A DNA stretch of 64,000 nucleotides from CALGSZ01 sp042408955. Its GTDB lineage: Bacteria; Chloroflexota; Chloroflexia; Thermomicrobiales; UBA6265. Of the stretch, positions 17,578 to 25,170 are shown piece by piece. Both the position numbers and the translations under genes were made by a program. Location of the stretch: NCBI GenBank assembly GCA_042408955.1, contig JBHOQQ010000066.1, positions 1 to 64,000 of the forward strand. The letters are read 5' to 3'. Within the stretch, counting starts at the first letter, position 1. Each line of letters starts with the position of its first letter. The notes below the pieces were generated by a model. That model was not told the DNA's origin. It saw only the letters and a list, made by a program, of their open reading frames with translations, and searched no databases.

Positions 17578-17823
17578 ATGGGACAAACCTGGGAGTACCG
17601 CATCACGGTCGGACTCGATGACGCAGCATTGAATGCGCTGGGCGCTGAAGGGTGGGAACTGGTCGCGGTGACCGGCGACACTCTCGGCTCAGACAGCCCA
17701 ACGCTCTTTTTCAAACGGCCCGGGCTCAGCTTTCGCGAGCAAGTCACCCGCGATCAGAAACGCCGGTATTTCTCGGCCTGGGGCATAGCCACTGCTGATA
17801 GCGAGCGAGAGGAGGCGCCATGA
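17578..17823 (+). CDS. Small DUF4177-like protein
   Basis: 81 residues with a strong site (AGGAGGAG) upstream. The pattern WEYRITVGLDDAALNALGAEGWELVAV...TLFFKRP is that of DUF4177 proteins, small alpha/beta proteins of unknown role. Its TGA overlaps the ATG of the rbsD gene (ATGA), so the two are translationally coupled and expressed together. It may begin the transcript running through lutBA. Confidence 0.75.
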   Translation: MGQTWEYRITVGLDDAALNALGAEGWELVAVTGDTLGSDSPTLFFKRPGLSFREQVTRDQKRRYFSAWGIATADSEREEAP

Positions 17824-18206
17824 AAAAGGGTGGCATCCTCAATCCTGCGCTCTGCCATCTCCTGGCAAGCTCCGGCCACACCGACTACTTCACCATCTGC
17901 GACCGCGGCTTTCCCGTGCCCGATGGCCCACCGCGGATCGATCTGGCGCTGGTGGACGATCTGCCGACCGTGCTCGACGTGCTCAGAGCAGTCGCGGCGG
18001 AATGGGCGATTGACCGCGTGCTCATCGCTCAGGAGATGACGGAGGCGAGCCCACAGCGGGTGGATGAGCTGCGGGCAATTCTCGGCGATGTTCCATTGCA
18101 GGTCGTGACGCATCTTGAGCTGAAACGACTGGCGCAGACTGCTAAGGCGACGGTACGCACGGGAGACACCTGCCCGTATGCGAACATCATCGTCGTCTCA
18201 GGATGA
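17820..18206 (+). CDS. rbsD: D-ribose pyranase / RbsD-FucU family
   Basis: A 128-residue mutarotase subunit. MKKGGILNPALCHLLASSGHTDYFTI carries the catalytic His of RbsD (in GHTD), followed by DRGFPVPDG, and the end TGDTCPYANIIVVSG holds the conserved C-terminal Tyr-Ala-Asn. The family interconverts anomers of ribose or similar sugars and often travels with sugar importers or catabolic genes. No rbsK or ribose transporter is beside it, so the real substrate may be a deoxy sugar or other pentose/hexose. Confidence 0.88.
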   Translation: MKKGGILNPALCHLLASSGHTDYFTICDRGFPVPDGPPRIDLALVDDLPTVLDVLRAVAAEWAIDRVLIAQEMTEASPQRVDELRAILGDVPLQVVTHLELKRLAQTAKATVRTGDTCPYANIIVVSG

Positions 18207-18370
18207 CGCGGCGCCGGCAATCGCTCGAAATGCGGTACCATCCCGTTAGAGACGGGCTCACGGAGCGAGCGGGCGCGACAGCCATTGCGTCACGACGACA
18301 CCGCGGTCCTGCTTTCTCTGACGGCCGATACTCGCGGTGAGGCGCTTCAACGAACAGTGCGGGAACGTCT

Positions 18371-19033
18371 ATGGACGATGTGAGCCTATTCGATCGCATG
18401 GCAAGCGAGCTCTACGCGGCGGTGATCTCCGATATCCTCGACCAGCTCGGCTTTCGCCATCAGGTGATGACCGCGCAGATCCGGCCCATCGATCCAGTGT
18501 TTCAAGGAGCCGTGGTCGGGCGTGCCGCGACGGTGCGCTACGCTCCGCAATATGAGGTCCCGCCGGAGCCGTACACGACCATTATCGCCGCGATCGACGC
18601 GCTGCAACCCGGCGATGTTCCCGTACTCGCCACGGGCGGTTTGGAAAGCGCCACGTTCTGGGGCGAGCTGTTCTCGAACGCTGCCCGGGCGCGTGGCGCG
18701 CGCGGCGTAGTAATGGATGGTTACCATCGGGATACTCGCAAAATTCTCCAGCTTGGCTTCCCCGTCTTTTCTACCGGATCGCGGCCGGTGGATGTAGCCG
18801 GGCGAGCCCAAGCAGTCGATTTCGGCCGGCCCGTCGTCTGCGGCGGCGTCCTGGTCCGGCCAGGTGACATCATCTTCGCAGAGATTGATGGCATTGTCGT
18901 CATTCCTCAGGAAGTCGCGCGGGAGACCGTTGATCGCGCATTTCAGAAGGTGGCCACCGAAGACCGCGCCCGCATGGACCTCCGCGCAGGAGCATTACTG
19001 AGCGAGGTTTGGCAAACCTACAAGGTGTTATGA
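18371..19033 (+). CDS. RraA-family protein (HMG/CHA aldolase or RraA-like)
   Basis: 220 residues with the RraA/dimethylmenaquinone-methyltransferase-like fold: VISDILDQLG at the start, GDVPVLATGGLESATFWGELFSNAARARGARGVVMDG in the substrate loop (Gly-Glu-Leu, then GVVMDGYHRD with the metal Asp), and GDIIFAEIDGIVVIP. In catabolic clusters such proteins usually act as 4-hydroxy-4-methyl-2-oxoglutarate or oxaloacetate-type aldolases/decarboxylases rather than RNase E regulators. It lies 13 bases before the UxaA-type dehydratase gene, which supports a role in sugar-acid breakdown. A GGTACCAT box about 130 bases upstream could be a -10. Confidence 0.85.
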   Translation: MDDVSLFDRMASELYAAVISDILDQLGFRHQVMTAQIRPIDPVFQGAVVGRAATVRYAPQYEVPPEPYTTIIAAIDALQPGDVPVLATGGLESATFWGELFSNAARARGARGVVMDGYHRDTRKILQLGFPVFSTGSRPVDVAGRAQAVDFGRPVVCGGVLVRPGDIIFAEIDGIVVIPQEVARETVDRAFQKVATEDRARMDLRAGALLSEVWQTYKVL

Positions 19034-19046
19034 CAGGAGTAAGGCA

Positions 19047-20651
19047 ATGACACCGACACCGCCTCAAGGAGAGGCAATGACTTTAGTGACACGGGGAGCT
19101 CAGGGCCCGGTGGCGTTGCATGACGTCGCCGTCCTGCTCAATCCAGTGGACGACGTGGCGATCGCCAAGCAGCCGCTGCTGCCTGGCACAGTCCTCCGCC
19201 TCGACGACGGACGCGAGGTACGCGTCACACAGATGATACCGACCGGGCATAAGGTGGCTTTGCGCCCGATTCCCCTTGATGCGCCGGTGCACCGCTATGG
19301 CCAGATCATCGGCTTCGCCACGCAGGAGATCAAGCCCGGCCAGCATGTCCACACCCAGAATCTCTCGATCAAGGAACAGGGCAGCCTCCATCTCGATTAC
19401 GCGTTCTGCGTGGATTACAAGCCGGTCGAGCTCGTGCCGGAGTCAGAGCGCCGGACGTTTATGGGCTTCCGGCGACCGGACGGCCGGGTCGGAACCCGGA
19501 ACTATGTGGCAGTACTCGCCTCGGTGAACTGTGCCTCCTCGGCCGTGGTGGCGATTGCCGAGTATTTCCGACAGCCGGGTGCCTTGGATGCGTTTCCGAA
19601 TGTAGATGGCGTGATCGCTCTGCCACACAAGGGCGGCTGCGGAGCGCACATCGGCTCCAAATACCTGCACATGTTCCAAAGGACGCTGGCTGGCATCGTC
19701 GATCACCCGTGCGTGGCTGGCTATGTGATCGTCAGCTTGGGCTGCGAGGTGAACCAGCCGACCGACATGATCGAGAACACGAGCTTGAAGGACGACCAGC
19801 CACTCGTGTTGACCATCCAGCAGGATGGCGGCTTCCGCAAGACGGTTGAGGCCGGCATCGAGGCGGTCAAGGCGATCCTGCCACGTGCGAACGAGGCGCA
19901 ACGGGAACCGGTGCCAGCATCTGAGCTTGTCGTCGCGCTGCAATGCGGCGGCTCCGACGGCTGGTCGGGCGTGACCGCGAACCCGGCGCTCGGCAAAGCA
20001 GCCGATCTGCTCGTGCGGCAAGGTGGCACCGTTGTCCTTGGCGAGACAACCGAGGTCTATGGCGCCGAGCACCTGCTGACGCGCCGGGCGAAGAGCCCGG
20101 AGGTAGCCCAGAGGCTGGTGGACATGATCCACTGGTGGGAGGAGTACACCGCCTATTTTGGCGGGACGATCGACAACAACCCGGCGCCGGGCAACAAGCT
20201 CGGCGGCTTGACGACGATTTACGAGAAATCCCTTGGCGCGGTCGCTAAGGCCGGCTCGACGCCGCTGAATCAGGTCGTTGGCTACGGCGAGCGGGTAACC
20301 GAGCGCGGCTTCGTTCACATGGACACACCTGGCTACGATCCGGTCTCGGTGACTGGGCAGGTGGCTGGTGGCTGCAACCTCGTCGTCTTCACAACGGGGC
20401 GCGGCTCCTGCTTTGGCTTCAAGCCCGCGCCCTCGATCAAGATTGCGACGAACAGCGAGCTCTATGCCCGGCAGGAGCCGGATATGGACATCAACGCGGG
20501 CCGGGTGCTGGAGGGCATGAGCCTCGACGAGCTTGGTCAGGAGATCTTCGAAGAGATGCTGGCCGTCGCATCCGGTAAGCGGACGAAGAGCGAGCTGGCC
20601 GGTGTCGGGCAGGAGGAGTTCAATCCCTGGATCCTTGGCGCGATGCTGTGA
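19047..20651 (+). CDS. UxaA/GarD-family sugar-acid dehydratase (altronate dehydratase-like)
   Basis: 534 residues containing both halves of the family in one chain. An N-terminal SAF-type domain (about residues 20-130) is followed by the large catalytic part (FMGFRRPDGRVGTRNYVAVL, PHKGGCGAH, VSLGCEVNQ, LQCGGSDGWSGVTANPALG). Conserved Cys in GGCG, LGCE and QCGG suggest the metal or Fe-S site of these dehydratases, and GGCNLVVFTTGRGSCFGFK is a further signature. It removes water from an aldonic or aldaric acid to give a 2-keto-3-deoxy acid. Two starts ten codons apart (19047, 19077) both have good ribosome sites (AGGAG and AAGGAG), so the start is uncertain. Confidence 0.9.
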   Translation: MTPTPPQGEAMTLVTRGAQGPVALHDVAVLLNPVDDVAIAKQPLLPGTVLRLDDGREVRVTQMIPTGHKVALRPIPLDAPVHRYGQIIGFATQEIKPGQHVHTQNLSIKEQGSLHLDYAFCVDYKPVELVPESERRTFMGFRRPDGRVGTRNYVAVLASVNCASSAVVAIAEYFRQPGALDAFPNVDGVIALPHKGGCGAHIGSKYLHMFQRTLAGIVDHPCVAGYVIVSLGCEVNQPTDMIENTSLKDDQPLVLTIQQDGGFRKTVEAGIEAVKAILPRANEAQREPVPASELVVALQCGGSDGWSGVTANPALGKAADLLVRQGGTVVLGETTEVYGAEHLLTRRAKSPEVAQRLVDMIHWWEEYTAYFGGTIDNNPAPGNKLGGLTTIYEKSLGAVAKAGSTPLNQVVGYGERVTERGFVHMDTPGYDPVSVTGQVAGGCNLVVFTTGRGSCFGFKPAPSIKIATNSELYARQEPDMDINAGRVLEGMSLDELGQEIFEEMLAVASGKRTKSELAGVGQEEFNPWILGAML

Positions 20652-20775
20652 TGAATTCGTTCGGCATAGGTGGATCGACGTTGGGTAATCATGCCACAGC
20701 GCGTTCGACTCCCGGCTGTGAGCAGCAGACAAAGAATTCGAATACCGAAAATCGGTGACTGACTGGAGGACAGCA

Positions 20776-21378
20776 ATGACTGCACGATCGGAAGTGGCAA
20801 GTGCCGCATCCGACGTTGCCGGAGAACGTGAGCGCCTGCTCGACGAGTTCCGGGCGCGGATCGAGCCGCTCGGCGTTCGCGTCGAGCGTGTCGCCTCCAG
20901 CGCCGAGGCTGCCCGTCTGCTTGCGACGCTGCGCGTCGAACTGAACGCTCCGCATCTCACCATTGCCAGCGAGCTTGCAGATGCTGCGCCGAAGCTCGTG
21001 CTGGTGTTGACCGAAACCGAGGCGCCCTGGCGCTGCCCGGCGGATGTGGCGGAGGTTCGCGACGCGCCGCTCGGCGTCAGCCTGGCAAAGCTTGCCGTGG
21101 CTGAGACGGGATCGGTGCTCCTAAACGAGCCATCGCTCGTCGATCGCTCGGTCGGCCTCATCTCCCGCGCCCACATCGCTCTGGTGCCGCTCGATCGGCT
21201 CGTGCCATCACTCAGCGAGGCGGCACCAGTACTCCGCGAGATCGCCCAGCGGCCAGGTGGTGGCTTTGCGAGCTTTGTCACCGGGCCAAGCCGCACCGCG
21301 GATATCGAGCTGTCCTTGACGATCGGTGTGCAGGGTCCCGCAATCGAGATGGTTCTCTTTGTTGATCGGCTAGAGTGA
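20776..21378 (+). CDS. lutC: LutC-like LUD-domain protein
   Basis: 200 residues from an ATG following GGAGG; an upstream extension of seven codons is less likely. A single LUD domain is visible (VSLAKLAVAETGSVLLNEP, then IALVPLDRLVPSL, and GPSRTADIELSLTIGVQGP at the end), the arrangement of LutC/YkgG. It partners the Fe-S protein encoded next for oxidising L-lactate to pyruvate at the membrane or cytoplasm. Short for the family but intact. Confidence 0.85.
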   Translation: MTARSEVASAASDVAGERERLLDEFRARIEPLGVRVERVASSAEAARLLATLRVELNAPHLTIASELADAAPKLVLVLTETEAPWRCPADVAEVRDAPLGVSLAKLAVAETGSVLLNEPSLVDRSVGLISRAHIALVPLDRLVPSLSEAAPVLREIAQRPGGGFASFVTGPSRTADIELSLTIGVQGPAIEMVLFVDRLE

Positions 21379-21474
21379 GCCTTGCCCGATGCTCGCTCCA
21401 CGATCGGTCATACCGAGCTCACACCGCGGCTCGCCAGCACTGGCGGTGATGAGCAGCATGAGGTGCGCCACCTT

Positions 21475-23736
21475 ATGACGGAAATTTCAACCACCACGCG
21501 AGAGACGCGCGCCACGCCACTGCCTGGCGCAACCCTGCACGACGGCGCCACCGATCCCGAGCGGTCGTTCCGCGAGCGGTACGAGGCCGCCATTCGTAAT
21601 CCGAAGCTGGCTCGCAACGTCGAGCGCTTTCAACGAACGTGGCGCGCTAACCGCGACCGGGCGATGTCCGAGATTGCCTTCGAGGAAACCCGGCGTCAGC
21701 TCAAGGCGGCGAAGACGCGCGTCACCGACAATCTCGATCACTATCTCTCACAATTTACCGCCATGGCTCAGCGGGCAGGCGCGACCGTCCATTTCGCCCC
21801 CGATGCAGACGCTGCCAATCGCATCGTGGCGGAGATTTGCCAGGCTCACGGCGCAACGCTCGTCGCGAAATCTAAATCGATGGTGAGCGAGGAGATCGAG
21901 CTCAATCACCGGCTGGCCACGCTCGGGATTGATGTCATCGAAACGGACATGGGGGAGTGGATCATCCAGAAAGCTGGCCAGCGGCCCAGCCACATCGTCG
22001 GCCCGGCGTTGCACATGGGCCGGGAGGAAGTTAGCGCGCTGCTCCGCCAGGTGCTCCAGCGCCCTGTGCCTCTTGACGATATTCCTGAGCAGGTACGAAC
22101 AATCCGCGACGATATGCGTCCCGCTTTCTTCAGCGCTGGCGTAGGGATGACTGGCGCCAATGCCCTGATCGCCGAGACCGGCACGGTGATGATCTGCACC
22201 AATGAGGGCAATGCCCGCTTGACCGCGTCTGTCCCCCCGGTGCACGTGGTGCTGGCCGGGATCGAGAAACTCATCCCGACCTGGGAGGATGCGGTCACCC
22301 AGTTGCGTTTGCTCGGGCGCAGTGGCACGGGACAGCGCTTGACGGTGTACACCACCTTCATCACTGGTCCGACACCGGGGCACGAGATGCACATCGTGCT
22401 AGTCGACAACGGGCGGCGCGCAATGCACGCGAAGCCTGAGTTTGTCGAGGCGCTGCATTGCATTCGCTGTGGCGCCTGCGCCAACGTCTGCCCGCCCTAC
22501 CGCGAGGTTAGCGGGCACGTCTTCGGCCATATCTACAGCGGCGCGATCGGGCTGGTCGTCACGCCGTTCCACCACGGCCTTGATGCAATTGCCAAACCGC
22601 AAAGCCTCTGCCTCTCCTGCAACGCCTGCGAGACGGTTTGCCCGGCTGGGATTCCCCTGCCGCGCCAGATCCTGGACGTGCGGAAGATGGTGGTTGCCAA
22701 GAAGGGCTTGCCAACGGCCAAGCGCGTCGTGCTGTCTGTTTATGCGCGCCCCAGAACGTTCGACCTGGCCGCGCGCATCGCTAGCCGGGCACAGCGGCCG
22801 CTCCAGCGAGGCCGGTTCATCCACGGGCGACAGCTGCCGATTTTGCGGACACAGACCCGCTGGCGCAGCATGCCAGCGCTTGCCAAGCGGCCGCTGCGGG
22901 ATCGCGCTCCGTTTGGCAGACTCCAGGAAGCTGGTCAGCCGCTCATCCCGAACGCGGCAGCCGGCAAGACGGTCGCCTTGTTCCCGGGCTGCCTGACTGA
23001 CCGGCTGTATCCGGAGCAAGGGGAGGCAATCGCAACGACCCTGCGCGCCCTTGGCGTGCGTGTGGTCTTTCCCGCCGCGCTGCATTGCTGCGGATTGCCT
23101 GCCAACAACTCCGGCGACGACCCACACGCCCGGCGGATGGCGCGGCAAACGATCCGCGTCCTGGAGCGCGCGATTGACAGCACGCGCATCGACGCGATCG
23201 TCTCCGGCAGCGCGAGCTGTGTCGCGACCCTGGCCCAGGATTATCTTCATCTCTTCCGCGATGACCCAGCCTGGCGCATACGGGCCGAGCGGATCGCCAA
23301 GCGCGTTATAGATTTCACGACCTTTTTGACCACGGTGGCGGCATTGCCCGAAGGCAGCCTGGCGACCGGTGAGCGACTGGTCGTGACGTATCATGACTCC
23401 TGCCAGGGAATGAATGCCCTCGGCCTGCGCGAGGAGCCGCGGCATCTCCTTCAAGGCGTGCTCGGATGTGAGTTACGGGAGCTTGAGGAAAATACCCTTT
23501 GCTGCGGGTTCGGCGGCTCCTTTGGTTTTGATTACCCTGAGATTTCCCAGCGACTGATGAACCGCAAACTGGACAACGCCCAAGCTACCGGCGCGCCGGT
23601 GCTCGTGACCGACAACCAGGGATGCATCATGCACCTGCGCGGCGGATGCGACGCCAATGACCGCCCACTGCGCGTGCTCCATCTCGCAGAGCTGGTCGCG
23701 GAGCGCATTCAGCGGATACAGGAAATCAGGGGTTAG
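21475..23736 (+). CDS. Fused LutB-LutA lactate-utilisation iron-sulfur protein
   Basis: The first half is LutB: LUD domain, then two ferredoxin-like clusters CIRCGACANVCPPYR (near residue 328) and CLSCNACETVCPAG (near 380). The second half is LutA: two Cys-rich CCG domains, GCL...LHCCG (about 503-537) and DSCQG...LCCGFGGSFGF (about 640-680). In most bacteria lutA and lutB are separate genes; here they form one chain of about 750 residues. An earlier in-frame TTG at 21382 is possible. The ATG used follows a small hairpin AGGTG-CGC-CACCT (21461-21473). Together with LutC it should oxidise L-lactate (or a related hydroxyacid) to pyruvate. The last codons ATC AGG GGT TAG belong to the heptad repeat that starts here. 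Confidence 0.92.
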   Translation: MTEISTTTRETRATPLPGATLHDGATDPERSFRERYEAAIRNPKLARNVERFQRTWRANRDRAMSEIAFEETRRQLKAAKTRVTDNLDHYLSQFTAMAQRAGATVHFAPDADAANRIVAEICQAHGATLVAKSKSMVSEEIELNHRLATLGIDVIETDMGEWIIQKAGQRPSHIVGPALHMGREEVSALLRQVLQRPVPLDDIPEQVRTIRDDMRPAFFSAGVGMTGANALIAETGTVMICTNEGNARLTASVPPVHVVLAGIEKLIPTWEDAVTQLRLLGRSGTGQRLTVYTTFITGPTPGHEMHIVLVDNGRRAMHAKPEFVEALHCIRCGACANVCPPYREVSGHVFGHIYSGAIGLVVTPFHHGLDAIAKPQSLCLSCNACETVCPAGIPLPRQILDVRKMVVAKKGLPTAKRVVLSVYARPRTFDLAARIASRAQRPLQRGRFIHGRQLPILRTQTRWRSMPALAKRPLRDRAPFGRLQEAGQPLIPNAAAGKTVALFPGCLTDRLYPEQGEAIATTLRALGVRVVFPAALHCCGLPANNSGDDPHARRMARQTIRVLERAIDSTRIDAIVSGSASCVATLAQDYLHLFRDDPAWRIRAERIAKRVIDFTTFLTTVAALPEGSLATGERLVVTYHDSCQGMNALGLREEPRHLLQGVLGCELRELEENTLCCGFGGSFGFDYPEISQRLMNRKLDNAQATGAPVLVTDNQGCIMHLRGGCDANDRPLRVLHLAELVAERIQRIQEIRG

Positions 23737-23913
23737 AGATTAGGGGCTAGGGGCTGGAGAGGGGTCAGGAGTCGGGAGTCAGGGGTCAGACAGGGGTTGG
23801 GGGTTAGGGGCTGGGGAAGGTTCGAGCTTCGAGCTTTCAGCCGTCAGGCGTTGTAGGGGCGCGATTGATCCCGCCCGTCTGGAAATCGTAGGAGAGCGAT
23901 GCATCGCGCCCTG
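23727..23913 (+). repeat. Composite heptad repeat element, copy C
   Basis: It starts inside the last codons of lutBA and reads GGGGTTAG/GGGGCTAG heptads, GGTCAGGAGTCGGGAGTCAG-type heptads, TTCGAGCTTCGAGCT, TTTCAGCCGTCAGG, then two GTAGG...GCGCGAT/ATCGCGCCC hairpin cores (around 23853-23877 and 23889-23911). It has the same order and orientation relative to the gene end as copies A and G. Confidence 0.8.
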
Positions 23914-23920
23914 CCGTAAT

Positions 23921-23953
23921 CGGCTTGGGAGGCACCGGTAGCCTCCCAAGCCG
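23921..23953. terminator. Strong 13-base-pair hairpin after lutBA
   Basis: CGGCTTGGGAGGC, loop ACCGGTA, GCCTCCCAAGCCG is a perfect stem. No T-run follows, so it may end or protect the lut transcript without being a classic intrinsic terminator. It directly follows the heptad element. Confidence 0.5.
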
Positions 23954-24021
23954 TCGGGCCAGGCATCCGCGCCACGACAATCCCTGAGGGCGGACGAACC
24001 GGCACATTGGAAAGTGGAACC

Positions 24022-24525
24022 ATGAAGGTCTACCTTGCATCGCCACTCGGTTTTGCAGCATCCACGCGCGGATTTCTCGCCGAGCTTGTTACCACGCTCA
24101 GCTCGGTCGCGGAGATCATCAACCCGTGGGACGATCATCGCTTCGATGAGGACATCGCCCGGGCGGCGAGCCTGGACAGCCGGCTGGAACGCCAGCAGAT
24201 CCTGACTCGTGTCAACTACGCGCTTGGCAAGGCAAATGAGGAGCGGATTCGCGCGGCGGATGCCCTGGCAGCCATATTGGATGGCGTAGACGTAGATTCA
24301 GGCACCGCTGCGGAGATTGGCTTTGCCTACGCGCTCGGGAAGCCGGTCTTCGGCCTGCGCACCGATTTCCGGCTGGCTGGCGACAACGAGGCCGCGCTCG
24401 TCAATCTCCAAGTGCAGTATTTCATTGAGGCGAGCGGCGGCAAGATCGCTACAACCGTGTCCGACCTTGTGACCGCACTGCGTTCCTTGCGCGGGGCCGA
24501 CTCCTTCACTCCCCAATTGCCGTAG
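24022..24525 (+). CDS. Nucleoside 2-deoxyribosyltransferase family protein
   Basis: 167 residues beginning MKVYLASPLGFAAS, with a short alpha/beta fold. The family active site is clear: DADALAAILDG precursor region, then DVDSGTAAEIGFAYALGKPV with the nucleophile Glu98. The family exchanges the base of deoxyribonucleosides or hydrolyses nucleoside 5'-phosphates, for salvage. Start chosen at the ATG; a TTG five codons earlier is the alternative. It stands alone between a repeat-rich gap and convergent genes. Confidence 0.85.
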   Translation: MKVYLASPLGFAASTRGFLAELVTTLSSVAEIINPWDDHRFDEDIARAASLDSRLERQQILTRVNYALGKANEERIRAADALAAILDGVDVDSGTAAEIGFAYALGKPVFGLRTDFRLAGDNEAALVNLQVQYFIEASGGKIATTVSDLVTALRSLRGADSFTPQLP

Positions 24526-24729
24526 CCACACGTGTCATTAACGCTGGACCAGTCCACCGGCGGCACCGCTGCCGCATGAGGCACGTGCTGCCGCACCGAG
24601 CGGACCGTTACCCACACGGGCACGGACTTGCCTGGCGCGTACCGAGCGGAGCCGGTTTCCTCCGGTTGTACGGGATCAGCGCGAGAATTTCTGGCTCGCA
24701 CTACCGTACCACGCACGTGGAGTCAGCGC

Positions 24730-25137
24730 TCATCGTTCGCCAGCGGCGGCAATCGCCTCGATCTCCACCAGAAAATCCGGGTGCGCCAAGCTACTGACGA
24801 CGGCCAGCGTGCTTGCTGGAACAAAACCGTACGGCGCAAAGATTCGGTTGCGCACTTCGGCCACGATCTGGCGGTAGTCCAGTTTCGTCACGAACACGGT
24901 AATCTTGCCAACCCGGTCCAATCCGGAGCCTGCCGCTTCGAGCACGGCCTGCAGATTGGCAAACACCTGCTCGGTCTGGGCGCGAGCGTCATCCTTTCCC
25001 ACCAGCGTGCCATCTGGCAGGAGCGCAACCTGACCAGAAACGAAGATCAGGTCGCCCATCCGCACCGCGTGCGAATAACCATTCGTAACGTGCACCGCCA
25101 GCGGATTGATCACTTCGAACGTTGTGCGCTGTTTCAT
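24730..25137 (-). CDS. RidA-like (YjgF/YER057c/UK114) protein lacking the catalytic Arg
   Basis: 135 residues with the RidA trimer fold: GDLIFVSGQVALLPDGTLVG, QTEQVFANLQAVLEAAGSGLDRVGKITVFV and the end VEIEAIAAAG. Canonical enamine/imine deaminases carry Arg in the PAR segment that holds the substrate carboxylate; here the segment reads PASTLAVVSSL, so that Arg is Ser. It may bind a different ligand or have another activity. It probably shares a transcript with the M29 peptidase gene upstream, 33 bases away. Confidence 0.85.
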   Translation of the reverse strand: MKQRTTFEVINPLAVHVTNGYSHAVRMGDLIFVSGQVALLPDGTLVGKDDARAQTEQVFANLQAVLEAAGSGLDRVGKITVFVTKLDYRQIVAEVRNRIFAPYGFVPASTLAVVSSLAHPDFLVEIEAIAAAGER

Positions 25138-25170
25138 GCCTTCCGTTGCTCCTCCGCTCTGGCGAAAACG

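Noticed and set aside
19443..21401. A 652-codon open frame antisense to the UxaA-type and lutC genes
   Set aside because: It mirrors two well-supported genes on the plus strand; long antisense frames are expected at this GC content. Its product has no recognisable motif.
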